From Actinocorallia herbida (GTDB taxonomy: Bacteria > Actinomycetota > Actinomycetes > Streptosporangiales > Streptosporangiaceae): a DNA stretch of 64,000 bases. A model generated the notes under the pieces. It saw nothing but the letters and a program-made list of their open reading frames with translations. It searched no databases and had not been told where the DNA came from. Made by a program: the position numbers and the translations under genes. Location of the stretch: the NCBI RefSeq assembly GCF_003751225.1, contig NZ_RJKE01000001.1, forward strand, positions 2,914,001-2,978,000, in the 5' to 3' direction. This document shows, one piece after another, positions 1-8,510 of this stretch. The stretch's first letter is position 1. The number at the start of each line of letters is the position of its first letter.

Positions 1-214
1 TCGGGAACTGGACGAGGTCGCCCAGTCTCCGGCAGAACGCCACCTGTGCGGCGTCGTCCACGTGCAGTTCCCGGAAGAGGAGCACCCCGTGCTCCTCCAG
101 CGCCTCCAGGCACGCCTCTGGCAGATCCTCGTCACCGAGCAGTCTGTCCAGATCGACGTCCAGGACCTCGGCGCCCACATGCTCGCTCAGTCTCCGCGTG
201 GCGATCGCGCCCAT
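1..214 (-). CDS. TauD/TfdA-family dioxygenase, N-terminal part
   Basis: This is the first 71 codons of a gene that leaves the window at its left edge. It starts with ATG at 214, seven bases after a clear GAAAGGA ribosome site. The peptide begins MGAIATRRLSEHVGAEVLDV and continues with an EEHGVLLFRE segment; the 'GAEV.dvDL' opening and 'hGvllFr' strand are typical of Fe(II)/2-oxoglutarate-dependent TauD/TfdA enzymes. The HxD...H iron ligands lie beyond the edge, so activity cannot be judged. It begins 26 bases after the aldehyde dehydrogenase stop and is probably the last visible gene of the leftward operon that starts at 10118. Confidence 0.6.
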   Translation of the reverse strand, partial: MGAIATRRLSEHVGAEVLDVDLDRLLGDEDLPEACLEALEEHGVLLFRELHVDDAAQVAFCRRLGDLVQFP

Positions 215-240
215 CTCGTTCCTTTCTCCAGGTGGGGCCG

Positions 241-1677
241 CTAGGAGGCGGCGTCGTCCGGCGCGTAGCCGAGGATGCCCTTGACCTCCAGGTACTCCTG
301 GAAGCCGAAGTCGCCCCATTCGCGGCCGTTGCCGCTCTTCTTGTAGCCGCCGAACGGGCAGCCGAAGTCGAAGCCGTCGTTGATGTTGACCCAGCCCGCG
401 CGGATGCGCCGGGCCAGGGAACGCGCGGTGTCCAGGTCCTCGCCGTTGACGTACGCGGCGAGCCCGTACTCGGTGTCGTTGGCGATCTCGACGGCCTGGT
501 CGAGGTCGGCGTAGCCGAGGATCACCAGGACGGGGCCGAAGATCTCCTCGCGGGCGATCGCCATCTCCGAGGTGACGTTCGCGAAGACCGTCGGCTTCAC
601 GTAGAAGCCGCGCTCCAGCCCGTCGGGCCGGCCGGTGCCGCCCGCGACGAGCGTCGCGCCCTCGTCGATGCCCTTCTGGATGAGCGCCTGGATGTGGTCG
701 AACTGCGATCCGGCGACGACCGGGCCGATCGTGAAGTCGCCGTGCGGGTCGCCGACCGTGACGGTCGCGGCGGTCTCCTTCGCGATCGCGATAGCCTCGG
801 CCATCCGCGCGGCGGGCACCAGCATCCGGGCGGGCGCGCTGCACGTCTGCCCCGAGTTGCCCATCATCGCCCCGACGCCCCCGGCGACGTTCGCCGCGAA
901 GGAGGCGTCGTCGAGGACGATGTTCGGGCCCTTGCCGCCCAGCTCCTGCGTCACCCGCTTGACGGTCGGGGCCGCGTTCCGCGCGATCTCGATGCCGGCC
1001 CGGGTCGAGCCGGTGAACGACACCATGTCCACGTCGGGGTGGGCCGACAGCGGGACGCCGACGCCCAGGCCGTCGCCCTGCACGAGGTTGAAGACGCCGG
1101 CCGGGACGCCCGCGGCGTCCAGGATCTCGGCGAAGATCTGCCCGGTGAACGGCGAGCGCTCCGACGGCTTGAGCACCACGGTGTTGCCGGTCGCGAGGGC
1201 CGGGAAGAGCTTCACCGCGATCTGGTTCATCGGCCAGTTCCACGGGGTGATGAGCCCGCAGACCCCGATCGGCTCCTTGACGACGAGCGTCGGGCCGCGC
1301 TGCTCCTCGAAGGAGAACTCCTCGAGCAGTTCGATCGCCTTGACCAGGTGGCCCGCCGCGAGCTGCACCTGGAAGCCGTTGGCGAGGGAGGCGGGCGCGC
1401 CCATCTCCTCGGTGAGGGCGGCGCCGAGGTCGGCGGAGCGCTTGCCGTAGACGTCGAGGACGCTCTGGAGCAGCGCGATCCGCGCGGCCACGGTCGTCGC
1501 CGACCAGGCCGGGAGCGCGGCGCGCGCGGCGGAGACGGCCCGGTCGACGTCGGTCGCGTTCCCCGCCGCGACCTTCCCCGCGACCTCCTCGGTCGCCGGG
1601 TCGATCACGTCGAACGTGGTGTCCGAGGCCGGGTCGACCCACTGACCGCCGATGTAGAACTTCAGGTACTCACGCAT
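241..1677 (-). CDS. NAD(P)-dependent aldehyde dehydrogenase
   Basis: A full-length (478 aa) member of the aldehyde dehydrogenase superfamily, oxidising an aldehyde to a carboxylate in the cytoplasm. The active-site set is complete: Asn147 in TPWNWPMNQ, the FTGST cofactor turn (221-225), the general base Glu245 in ELGGKGPN and the catalytic Cys279 in NSGQTCSAP. The ATG start at 1677 follows AAGGA by seven bases. It lies 30 bases after the ThDP enzyme gene in the same operon, where it could oxidise the aldehyde formed by the SDR or by ThDP-dependent cleavage. The physiological substrate cannot be read from the sequence. Confidence 0.9.
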   Translation of the reverse strand: MREYLKFYIGGQWVDPASDTTFDVIDPATEEVAGKVAAGNATDVDRAVSAARAALPAWSATTVAARIALLQSVLDVYGKRSADLGAALTEEMGAPASLANGFQVQLAAGHLVKAIELLEEFSFEEQRGPTLVVKEPIGVCGLITPWNWPMNQIAVKLFPALATGNTVVLKPSERSPFTGQIFAEILDAAGVPAGVFNLVQGDGLGVGVPLSAHPDVDMVSFTGSTRAGIEIARNAAPTVKRVTQELGGKGPNIVLDDASFAANVAGGVGAMMGNSGQTCSAPARMLVPAARMAEAIAIAKETAATVTVGDPHGDFTIGPVVAGSQFDHIQALIQKGIDEGATLVAGGTGRPDGLERGFYVKPTVFANVTSEMAIAREEIFGPVLVILGYADLDQAVEIANDTEYGLAAYVNGEDLDTARSLARRIRAGWVNINDGFDFGCPFGGYKKSGNGREWGDFGFQEYLEVKGILGYAPDDAAS

Positions 1678-1707
1678 GGTCTGTCCTTCTCGTCGTCATC
1701 GGGGAGG

Positions 1708-3414
1708 TCACTGGGTGCCTTCGGCGTACCAGGTGCGGAACTCGTCGTAGCTGGGCATCTCCTCGGAGTTCGCCTTCGGGTCGACCGCGACGTGGATCAC
1801 CGCGGTCTTCCCGCTGGCGTACGCGCGCTTGATCGCGGGCGCGATGTCCTCGTCCCGCTCGACGTACTCGCCGTAGCAGCCGAAGCCCTCGGCGACCTTG
1901 TCCAGCCGGGTCGCGGTGCTCCAGTGCGTCCCCGTCTCCAGGGAGCCCTGGCCGAAGGTCCGCTTGTAGACGCCGACCTCGAGGCCCCACGCGTAGTCCA
2001 CGGCCACGACGCACACCAGCGGCAGGTTCAGCCGCGCCGCGGTCTCCAGTTCGGCGATGTGGAACTGGAAGGAGGAGTCGCCGGTGATGAGCATCATCGG
2101 GCGGCGGCCCCCGTCGGCGACCCCGGCCCCGACGGCGTAGGGAAGCCCGGTGCCGAGGTGCCCGAAGTTCTGGTTCCACATGACGTCGTGCGGTTTGGCC
2201 TGCGAGTAGGTCCAGCCGAAGATCGTGGTGGCGCCGCCGTCGCGGACCATGATCCCGTCGGCCGGGAAGACCTTGGTGGCCTCCACGATGAGCCGCGCCG
2301 GGTGGACGGGCGACAGGCCCGACGGAGCCGTGGCGGCGAGCTCGGCGAGCCGCTCGGCGTCCTCGCGGATCCAGCGCTCCAGGTCGGGCGACGCCTCGCG
2401 CGGCGTGTCGGACAGCGCCGCGACGAGCTGCGGCACGATCGCGCGCAGGTCGCCGACGAGCGGCACGTCGATCGCCCGGTTGACGCCGATGGCCTCGGGA
2501 TCCTGCTCGATGAGGATCCAGGACCGGTTCGCCTCGCCCGCGACCCAGTGCCGTCCCCGTCCGTAGTGGACGGGTTCGCCGAGCTCGGTGCCGATCGCCA
2601 GGCACAGGTCGGAGCCCACCACGGCCTCGATCGCCGAAGGCGAGAAACCGTAGGGGAACGTCCGGTCTTCCAGGCCCTTGATGTAGGAGGTGCCGCCGGA
2701 CGTCTGGATGACGGGGCAGGCCATCAGGTCCGCGAGCGCCTTCACCGACTCGCCGGCCCGCGAGGTGTGCACCCCGTGCCCGACCAGCAGGATCGGCTTC
2801 TCCGCCGCCCGGATGAGCCGCGCCGCCTCGTCGATCCCGTCCTGCCCGGCGGTCTGCCCGACCAGCCGGTACCGCGACGGCGGCAGCGCCTCGGGCACGT
2901 CGAGCTCCTCGAGGATGACGTGCGAGGGGTACTCGATGTAGACCGGTCCGGGCGTCCCGCTGAGCGCCTTGCGCAGCCCTTCCCGGATCACCTCGTCCGT
3001 CTGGTCGGCGTACTCGATGCTCGCGGAGTACTTCACCGAAGGCTCGAACAGCTCGGCCTGCTTGACGAACTGGATCCGGCCGCGCCGGACCCGCTGCTCG
3101 GTGATCCTGGCCCGCTGCCCGCCGAAGAAGATGACGGGCGAGTTCTCGACCTTCGCGCACATCATCGCCCCGGCGAGGTTGGCGACCCCGGGCCCGAGCG
3201 TCCCGATGCACACGGCGGGCCCGCCCGTCATCCGGGAGACCGCCTCGGCCATGAATCCGGCCGACTCCTCGTGGTGCGGTGCGACGACGTTCCAGCCGCG
3301 CTCCTCGGCGAGGTGGAACATGTGCACGAAGTTGGGATCGGGGATCCCGAAGATCGTCCTGATCCCCTCGGCCTCCAGGAGGTCGAGGATGCGTTCGTAG
3401 ACCTTGACCGTCAT
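1708..3414 (-). CDS. Thiamine-diphosphate-dependent enzyme (acetolactate synthase-like)
   Basis: A 568-aa protein with the three-domain layout of the acetolactate synthase/benzoylformate decarboxylase family: N-terminal pyrimidine-binding domain with the activating Glu48 in HHEESAGFMAEA, a central domain, and a C-terminal pyrophosphate domain opening with GDSSFQFH at 445. The usual second metal-binding Asn-Asn is Val472-Asp473 here, a conservative but uncommon change. The family decarboxylates 2-oxoacids or makes/breaks C-C bonds; ilvB in a valine pathway is unlikely because no ilvN/ilvC lies nearby. The start ATG overlaps the SDR stop (ATGA), so translation is coupled. Within this operon a 2-hydroxyacyl lyase or 2-oxoacid decarboxylase role fits, by inference only. 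Confidence 0.8.
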   Translation of the reverse strand: MTVKVYERILDLLEAEGIRTIFGIPDPNFVHMFHLAEERGWNVVAPHHEESAGFMAEAVSRMTGGPAVCIGTLGPGVANLAGAMMCAKVENSPVIFFGGQRARITEQRVRRGRIQFVKQAELFEPSVKYSASIEYADQTDEVIREGLRKALSGTPGPVYIEYPSHVILEELDVPEALPPSRYRLVGQTAGQDGIDEAARLIRAAEKPILLVGHGVHTSRAGESVKALADLMACPVIQTSGGTSYIKGLEDRTFPYGFSPSAIEAVVGSDLCLAIGTELGEPVHYGRGRHWVAGEANRSWILIEQDPEAIGVNRAIDVPLVGDLRAIVPQLVAALSDTPREASPDLERWIREDAERLAELAATAPSGLSPVHPARLIVEATKVFPADGIMVRDGGATTIFGWTYSQAKPHDVMWNQNFGHLGTGLPYAVGAGVADGGRRPMMLITGDSSFQFHIAELETAARLNLPLVCVVAVDYAWGLEVGVYKRTFGQGSLETGTHWSTATRLDKVAEGFGCYGEYVERDEDIAPAIKRAYASGKTAVIHVAVDPKANSEEMPSYDEFRTWYAEGTQ

Positions 3415-4346
3415 GATTCCCCTTGCCTTCCCGCGCTGCCTTGCGCGGCCATCGCGAAGCTGGTGCGGATGTGGTCGATGTGGGCCGACGGCACGACCGG
3501 CAGGACCCACGGCTCGGCGGCGTCCCGGATCGCGGCGAGGTTCCCGGCGACGTCCTCGACCGTCCAGGACGGCAGATACACGCCCGGCGTCTCGCCGACG
3601 AAGGCGCGCGCGACGCGGCCGGCGATCGAGACGAGCAGCTCGCCGGTGATCGAGCAGGTCTCGTGCGCGAGCCACCCGACGACGGGCGCGACGAGGTCGG
3701 CCCCCATCGGCGGGTAGGCGGAGGTGTCGATGCCCTCGGCCATCCGGGTCAGCGCGCCGGGCACGATGACGTTGCACCGGACGCCCTCGGCCGCGCCTTC
3801 CAGCGCGACCACGTTGGACAGCCCGATGATCCCGGCCTTGGCCATGCCGTAGTTGGCGACCCTGTGGTTGCCGTACAGCCCGCCGATCGAGGACGTCAGG
3901 ACGATCCGCCCGTACCCGGCGTCGCACATGAGCGGGAACGCGGGCCGCACGACATGGAACGCCCCGCGCAGATGGACGTCGAGGACGGCGTCGAAGTCCT
4001 CGTACGTCATCTCCTTGAGCGAGGCGGGCCGGACGATCCCGGCGTTGTGCACCAGGACGTCGATCCGCCCGTAGTGCTTCACCGCGGTCTCGACGATCTC
4101 CCGGCCGCCGTCGGCGGTCGCGACCGACGCGGTGCTCGCGACGGCCTCGCCCCCGGCCTCGGTGATCTCCCGGACGACGTCGTGCGCGGGCCCGTCGTCG
4201 GATCCCTCTCCGGTGAGCGCCCCGCCCGGGTCGTTGACGACGACCTTCGCGCCCCGGGACGCGAGCAGCAGCGCGTACTCCCGCCCGAGCCCGCGTCCGG
4301 CGCCGGTGACGACCGCGACCCGGCCGTCGAAGCGCAGATCAGGCAT
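3411..4346 (-). CDS. Short-chain dehydrogenase/reductase
   Basis: A 311-aa classical SDR. The cofactor motif TGAGRGLG (14-21), NAG at 101-103, and the catalytic Ser152/153, Tyr166 and Lys170 (YGMAK) are all present. An acidic residue after the second strand (VVVNDPGG) and the insert with GEGSDDGPAHDVV resemble the dehydrogenase domain of peroxisomal multifunctional enzyme type 2 (17-beta-HSD4-like), which oxidises 3-hydroxyacyl-CoA; a C-terminal tail of about 70 residues exceeds a minimal SDR. Its first eight bases overlap the BVMO end (ATGCCTGA), and its stop overlaps the ThDP gene, so it sits inside a tightly coupled operon. It may oxidise an alcohol produced after lactone opening. Confidence 0.88.
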   Translation of the reverse strand: MPDLRFDGRVAVVTGAGRGLGREYALLLASRGAKVVVNDPGGALTGEGSDDGPAHDVVREITEAGGEAVASTASVATADGGREIVETAVKHYGRIDVLVHNAGIVRPASLKEMTYEDFDAVLDVHLRGAFHVVRPAFPLMCDAGYGRIVLTSSIGGLYGNHRVANYGMAKAGIIGLSNVVALEGAAEGVRCNVIVPGALTRMAEGIDTSAYPPMGADLVAPVVGWLAHETCSITGELLVSIAGRVARAFVGETPGVYLPSWTVEDVAGNLAAIRDAAEPWVLPVVPSAHIDHIRTSFAMAAQGSAGRQGES

Positions 4347-6192
4347 GTTCCTTCTCCTCGGCGGAGCCCTTCAGGGAGAGCCCTTCGAGGTCGCCCTTGC
4401 CGCGCCACCCTTCGAGCAGGTCCTCCAGCACGTAGAAGCCCGGCCAGTAGGGGTCGCCGAGGTGCGAGCGGATCTTCGTCTCGCCTTCGTTGTTGTAGTA
4501 GCCGGGGGTGCACTCGCGCTGGAAGAGGCTGTTGTCGACCGCGCTCTCCCGGATCGTCGTCACCCACGCGTCCTGCGCCTCCGCGGTCGGCTCGACCGTC
4601 GTGGCGCCCCGCTCCAGCGCGGCGCCGATGATGTGGCCGATGTGCCGGGCCTGCTGCTCGAACATCGCGGTGGTGCTCGCGGTGACGCCGCCCTGGATGA
4701 AGCCGGTGAAGAACTGGTTGGGGAACCCGTGGCTCATGACGCCGTGCAGGGTCTTGTAGCCGTCGGCCCAGTGGTCGTACAGGGACAGGCCGTCCCGTCC
4801 GGTGAAGGGCGCGATGCCGAGGCGGCGGTCGAGGTCGGTGGTGATCTCGAAGCCGCTGGCGAAGATGACGCAGTCCACCTCGTGCTCGACGCCGCCCGCG
4901 ACGACGCCCTTGGCGGTGATCCGCTCGACGCCCTTGCTCGCCGACACGTCGATGAGGGTGACGTTCTCGCGGTTGAACGTGGGCAGGTACTCCTCGGAGA
5001 AGCACGGCCGCTTGCACAGGAAGCGGTAGTAGGGCTTCAGGGCCTCGGCCGTCGCGGGGTCGTCGACGATCTCGTCGATGCGGTCGCGCAGGCGCTGCAT
5101 CGTCCGGTAGTCCTCGATCTCGCGCAGCTCCATGAACTTCGCCGGGTCGGCGAGCGCGGCCCATCCGTTCGTCTCGTCCAGGCGGGCGGCGAGGTTGCGG
5201 CTCACCTCGGTCCAGCCGTCGCAGACGAGGTCGGGCTGACCGGGCGCGAACGCCTCGAACGCGGCGGTGTGGAAGTTGCGGCGGATCTCCTCCTGCCAGC
5301 CGGGCTTGAGCGTCTTGACCCACTCGGGGTCGATCGGCTCGTTGCCGCGCTCGTCGATGGACGAGGGAGTGCGCTGGAAGACGTAGAGGTGCTCGGCCGA
5401 CCGGGCGATGTGCGGGACCACCTGGACGCCGCTCGCGCCGGTCCCGATGACGGCGACCTTCTTGCCTTCCAGCCCGGTGAGGCCGCCGTGCGTGTCGCCG
5501 CCGGTGTAGGCGTAGTCCCAGCGGGCGGTGTGGAAGGTGTGGCCCTGGAAGTCGGCGATGCCGGGGATGCCGGGCAGCTTCGGCTTGTTGAACGGGCCCT
5601 GGCACATCACCACGAACCGGGCGCTGATCCGGTCGCCGCGGTTGGTGCCGATCAGCCACCGCTCGCTCGCGGCGTCCCACTCCAGGGACTTCACGAGCGT
5701 CTGGAACAGGGCGTCCTCGTACAGGCCGAAGTGCCGGCCGATCCTTTGGCAGTGCTCGAACACCTCGTCGCCGCGGGGGTACTTCTCCTTGGGGACGTAC
5801 CCGACCTCCTCCAGCAGCGGCAGGTAGCAGGTCGCGTCGTTGTCCACCTGGATGCCGGGGTAGCGGTTCCAGTACCAGACGCCGCCGAAGTCGCCGCCGA
5901 ACTCGATGACCCGCAGCGAGGACGCCCCCGCCTGCTTGATCCGGGCCGCGGCGACCAGCCCGGCGAAGCCGCCGCCGAGCACCGCCACGTCGATCTCCTC
6001 GACGACGGGCTCGCGCGGCGTGACCGGCGTGTACGGGTCGGCCTCGTAGTAGTCCTCGAACTCGCCCTCGGTGACGACGTACTGGGCCTGGCCCTCGGGC
6101 CGCAGGCGCTTGTCGCGCTCGGCGAGGTACTTGGCTCTCAGCGCGTCATGGTCGATCTCGGGGGTGGCCGTGGGTGCGCAGTTCTGCTGCAT
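4339..6192 (-). CDS. Baeyer-Villiger flavin monooxygenase
   Basis: A 617-aa class B flavoprotein that should insert oxygen next to a ketone using NADPH and O2, giving an ester or lactone. It has an FAD dinucleotide motif GGGFAG (73-78), an NADPH motif GTGASG (249-254), and between them the diagnostic fingerprint F-x-G-x-x-x-H-x-x-x-W-D at 214-225 (FQGHTFHTARWD). The roughly 60-residue extension before the FAD domain (DHDALRAKYLAERDKRLR) is the longer form seen in phenylacetone/cyclopentadecanone monooxygenase-type enzymes. It lies 28 bases after the Rieske oxygenase gene. Neighbouring SDRs and a lactonase-like gene match a ketone-to-lactone-to-acid route. Confidence 0.92.
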   Translation of the reverse strand: MQQNCAPTATPEIDHDALRAKYLAERDKRLRPEGQAQYVVTEGEFEDYYEADPYTPVTPREPVVEEIDVAVLGGGFAGLVAAARIKQAGASSLRVIEFGGDFGGVWYWNRYPGIQVDNDATCYLPLLEEVGYVPKEKYPRGDEVFEHCQRIGRHFGLYEDALFQTLVKSLEWDAASERWLIGTNRGDRISARFVVMCQGPFNKPKLPGIPGIADFQGHTFHTARWDYAYTGGDTHGGLTGLEGKKVAVIGTGASGVQVVPHIARSAEHLYVFQRTPSSIDERGNEPIDPEWVKTLKPGWQEEIRRNFHTAAFEAFAPGQPDLVCDGWTEVSRNLAARLDETNGWAALADPAKFMELREIEDYRTMQRLRDRIDEIVDDPATAEALKPYYRFLCKRPCFSEEYLPTFNRENVTLIDVSASKGVERITAKGVVAGGVEHEVDCVIFASGFEITTDLDRRLGIAPFTGRDGLSLYDHWADGYKTLHGVMSHGFPNQFFTGFIQGGVTASTTAMFEQQARHIGHIIGAALERGATTVEPTAEAQDAWVTTIRESAVDNSLFQRECTPGYYNNEGETKIRSHLGDPYWPGFYVLEDLLEGWRGKGDLEGLSLKGSAEEKEHA

Positions 6193-6220
6193 GGGGGTCC
6201 TCGGGCTCGGTCGTGGGGTG

Positions 6221-7591
6221 TCAGTCGAGGTCGCGCGGGGCGCCGGCGCCCATGTACTTCGCGAGGTTGTGGTGCAGGTTCGCCACTGCGCGCTCGCGGT
6301 ACGGGTTCGGCTTCGGGCCGGTGAAACCGCGGGCCTTCATGCCCTTCTGCACAGCGGCCATGTTGGAGAAGTCCTGCGGCAGGACCGTCCGCCAGTCCGG
6401 GTGGTCCGGGGGCGTGAAGACCCACTCGGTCTCCGGCTCCTCGCCCGGCGCGTACAGCTGGTAGACGGCGACCTCGAAGATGCACTTGTCGGGGTCGTAG
6501 CCGTAGGGGCGGGCGCTGTAGCAGAGCATGTTGTTCTGCCCGTGGCCGATCTGGAAGTTGGGGAAGATCTGCCAGGCCGTCCCGCTCGCCGCGACCGCCT
6601 CGGGGTCGACCGTCGGCCAGACGACGCCGCGGTCGGCGTCCTCGCGGCGGGCCGTCTCCAGCCAGTACTTCGCGACCTGGTCGGGCGGGGTGCCGTCGGG
6701 CAGCTCGGCGGCGAGCCGGTTGGCGACGTCCACCAGGGTCTCGGTGGTGTTGGTGTTGGCGTTCTCCCAGATGAAGTTCTGCATCTCCGCGGTCGAGACG
6801 CGGGCGTCGACGCCGCCGCCGATGCGCAGCTTGCCCTGGTTCTCCTCCAGGCCCTTGGGGGCCTCGAAGCCGATGTTGCTGTGCCTGCCCTGGACCCGGG
6901 ACCAGCCGAGGAAGCTGCCGAAGGGGATGAACTCCGGGTGGGTGTAGGGCACGTGGTACGTCTCGTTGAACGCCTCGAGCGCGACCTTCCAGTTGCAGTC
7001 GAAGACGAGCCAGCGCCGCCACCGGTAGCGGAAGCGCTCGAGATCGAACGACTTGAGCAGGGTCGGCGCGGGCTCCAGGTAGGTCCACAGCGGCTCGGCG
7101 TCCGGATCCATGGTGATCCAGATCCAGCCGCCCCAGGTCTCCAGCCTGACCTCGCCGAGCTTGATCTTGTCGTCGGTCAGGGTGCCCTGCCAGTCCTCCC
7201 GCTCGGGGACGCGGGTGCACCGGCCTTCGAGGTCGTAGCGCCAGCCGTGGAAGCCGCAGACGAACTGGCGGCCCCTGCCCCGTCCGTCGTGCGCGCCCTC
7301 GGGGGTGTCGACCAGGCGGCGGCCGCGGTGCGAGCAGACGTTGTAGTGGGCGCGGATCTCGTCGGGCGACGTCCGGACGACGATGATCGAGTCGTCCAGG
7401 ATGTCGTAGGTGAGGAAGTCGCCGACCTCGGGCAGCTCCTCCACCCGGCCGACCTGCTGCCACACCTTCGCCCACAGCCTGTCGCGCTCGGCCCTGGCCC
7501 ACTCCTCGGAGATGTAGGCCTCGACGCCGATGGTGAGCGGCCGCGACAGGTCCTCGGCCGCCGTGTCCGTGTGGTCGGCGGTTTCGCTCAT
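6221..7591 (-). CDS. Rieske non-heme iron oxygenase, alpha subunit
   Basis: A 456-aa ring-hydroxylating-type oxygenase. The Rieske [2Fe-2S] ligands are Cys86/His88 and Cys112/His115 (CSH...CGFH), and the catalytic iron motif is NETYHVPYTH with His213 and His218. The start chosen is ATG 7591 because GGAGGAAGTC precedes it; a TTG at 7603 is in frame but lies inside that ribosome site. No ferredoxin or reductase gene is in this operon; a VanB-type reductase lies far right at 60208-61149. The substrate is unknown; the family acts on aromatics, terpenoids, sterols and quaternary amines. Position between SDR and BVMO suggests it introduces the hydroxyl that is later oxidised to a ketone. Confidence 0.9.
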   Translation of the reverse strand: MSETADHTDTAAEDLSRPLTIGVEAYISEEWARAERDRLWAKVWQQVGRVEELPEVGDFLTYDILDDSIIVVRTSPDEIRAHYNVCSHRGRRLVDTPEGAHDGRGRGRQFVCGFHGWRYDLEGRCTRVPEREDWQGTLTDDKIKLGEVRLETWGGWIWITMDPDAEPLWTYLEPAPTLLKSFDLERFRYRWRRWLVFDCNWKVALEAFNETYHVPYTHPEFIPFGSFLGWSRVQGRHSNIGFEAPKGLEENQGKLRIGGGVDARVSTAEMQNFIWENANTNTTETLVDVANRLAAELPDGTPPDQVAKYWLETARREDADRGVVWPTVDPEAVAASGTAWQIFPNFQIGHGQNNMLCYSARPYGYDPDKCIFEVAVYQLYAPGEEPETEWVFTPPDHPDWRTVLPQDFSNMAAVQKGMKARGFTGPKPNPYRERAVANLHHNLAKYMGAGAPRDLD

Positions 7592-7656
7592 GACTTCCTC
7601 CAACCCGTCGGCGGACGGGGTGCGGTTGCGGGTTTGCTGACGTGTGGGGCGTTCCG

Positions 7657-8505
7657 CTAGAAGCGGGTGATCTCAGTACGGAACGCCTCGTCCTTGAGGA
7701 ACAGCGAGGTGTTGTCGGCGGCCAGCCAGGTCCACTTGAGGTTCAGACCGCCGTCCACCAGCAGGGTCTGGCCGGTGACGTAGGACGACAGGTCCGAGAG
7801 CAGGAAGAGGATCGCGCCGGCCTGCTCCTCGGGGGTGCCGCGGCGCCCCATGGCGATCGCGCGGGCGTCCCGCTCGGGGTCGGCCTCGACGTAGGTGAGC
7901 GAGGCGGGCGTCGCGGTGACGCCGGGGGCGACCGCGTTCACCCGGATCTCGGCCGACGCGAGTTCGACCGCCATCGTCCGGGTCGCCGCGACCAGCGCGG
8001 CCTTGGCGGTGCCGTAGCCGATGTGGAACGGCGCGGTGTTCATCCCGCTGATCGAGGAGACCGAGACGATCGAGCCCTTGCGGCCCTGGTCCTTGAGCTC
8101 GGCGGCGACCGCCTGGCTCATGAAGAACATCGTTTCCAGGTTCTGGGCGAACAGGGACCGCCAGGACTCGCGGGTGACCCGGGTGGAGGGCCGCCAGTCC
8201 GACGGGGCGGCGCCGCCCGCGACGTTGACGAGGCCGTAGAGGTCGCCGTCCGCTCCGCGGGCCGCCGCCAGGGCCGTCGCGATGCCCTCGTCCGTCGCCG
8301 CGTCGGCCGCGACGGGCACGACCTTGAGGCCCTCCTTCGCGAGGGGGGCGACGTGGGTGTCGAGGTTGTCCTGGGATCGGCTCACCGCGATGACCGTCGC
8401 GCCGGCCTGGGCGACCATGCGGGTCACCGTGGTGCCGATGCCGCCTCCGCCAGCGCCGGACACGATGACGACACGGCCTGCCATGCCGAGGAAGTCGGGG
8501 GACAT
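7657..8505 (-). CDS. Short-chain dehydrogenase/reductase
   Basis: A 282-aa SDR with a Gly-rich cofactor loop GAGGGGIG (17-24), catalytic Ser151, Tyr164 and Lys168 (YGTAK), and the family signature near the end (YVTGQTLLVDGG). The first turn is richer in glycine than the usual TGxxxGxG. The C-terminal tail after the VDGG strand is long and acidic-aromatic. It begins five bases after the SMP-30-like gene and is second in the leftward operon. It plausibly interconverts the alcohol made by the oxygenase and the ketone used by the BVMO, but direction and substrate are inferred from context only. Confidence 0.88.
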   Translation of the reverse strand: MSPDFLGMAGRVVIVSGAGGGGIGTTVTRMVAQAGATVIAVSRSQDNLDTHVAPLAKEGLKVVPVAADAATDEGIATALAAARGADGDLYGLVNVAGGAAPSDWRPSTRVTRESWRSLFAQNLETMFFMSQAVAAELKDQGRKGSIVSVSSISGMNTAPFHIGYGTAKAALVAATRTMAVELASAEIRVNAVAPGVTATPASLTYVEADPERDARAIAMGRRGTPEEQAGAILFLLSDLSSYVTGQTLLVDGGLNLKWTWLAADNTSLFLKDEAFRTEITRF

Positions 8506-8510
8506 ACCGG

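Noticed and set aside
1708-3414. ilvB acetolactate synthase for valine synthesis
   Set aside because: No ilvN, ilvC or leu genes nearby, altered metal motif, and location in a catabolic operon.
46-3717. 1223-codon open frame on the plus strand
   Set aside because: It is the complement of the aldehyde dehydrogenase, ThDP and SDR genes; its Arg/Pro/Asp-rich, motif-free text is a GC-driven shadow.
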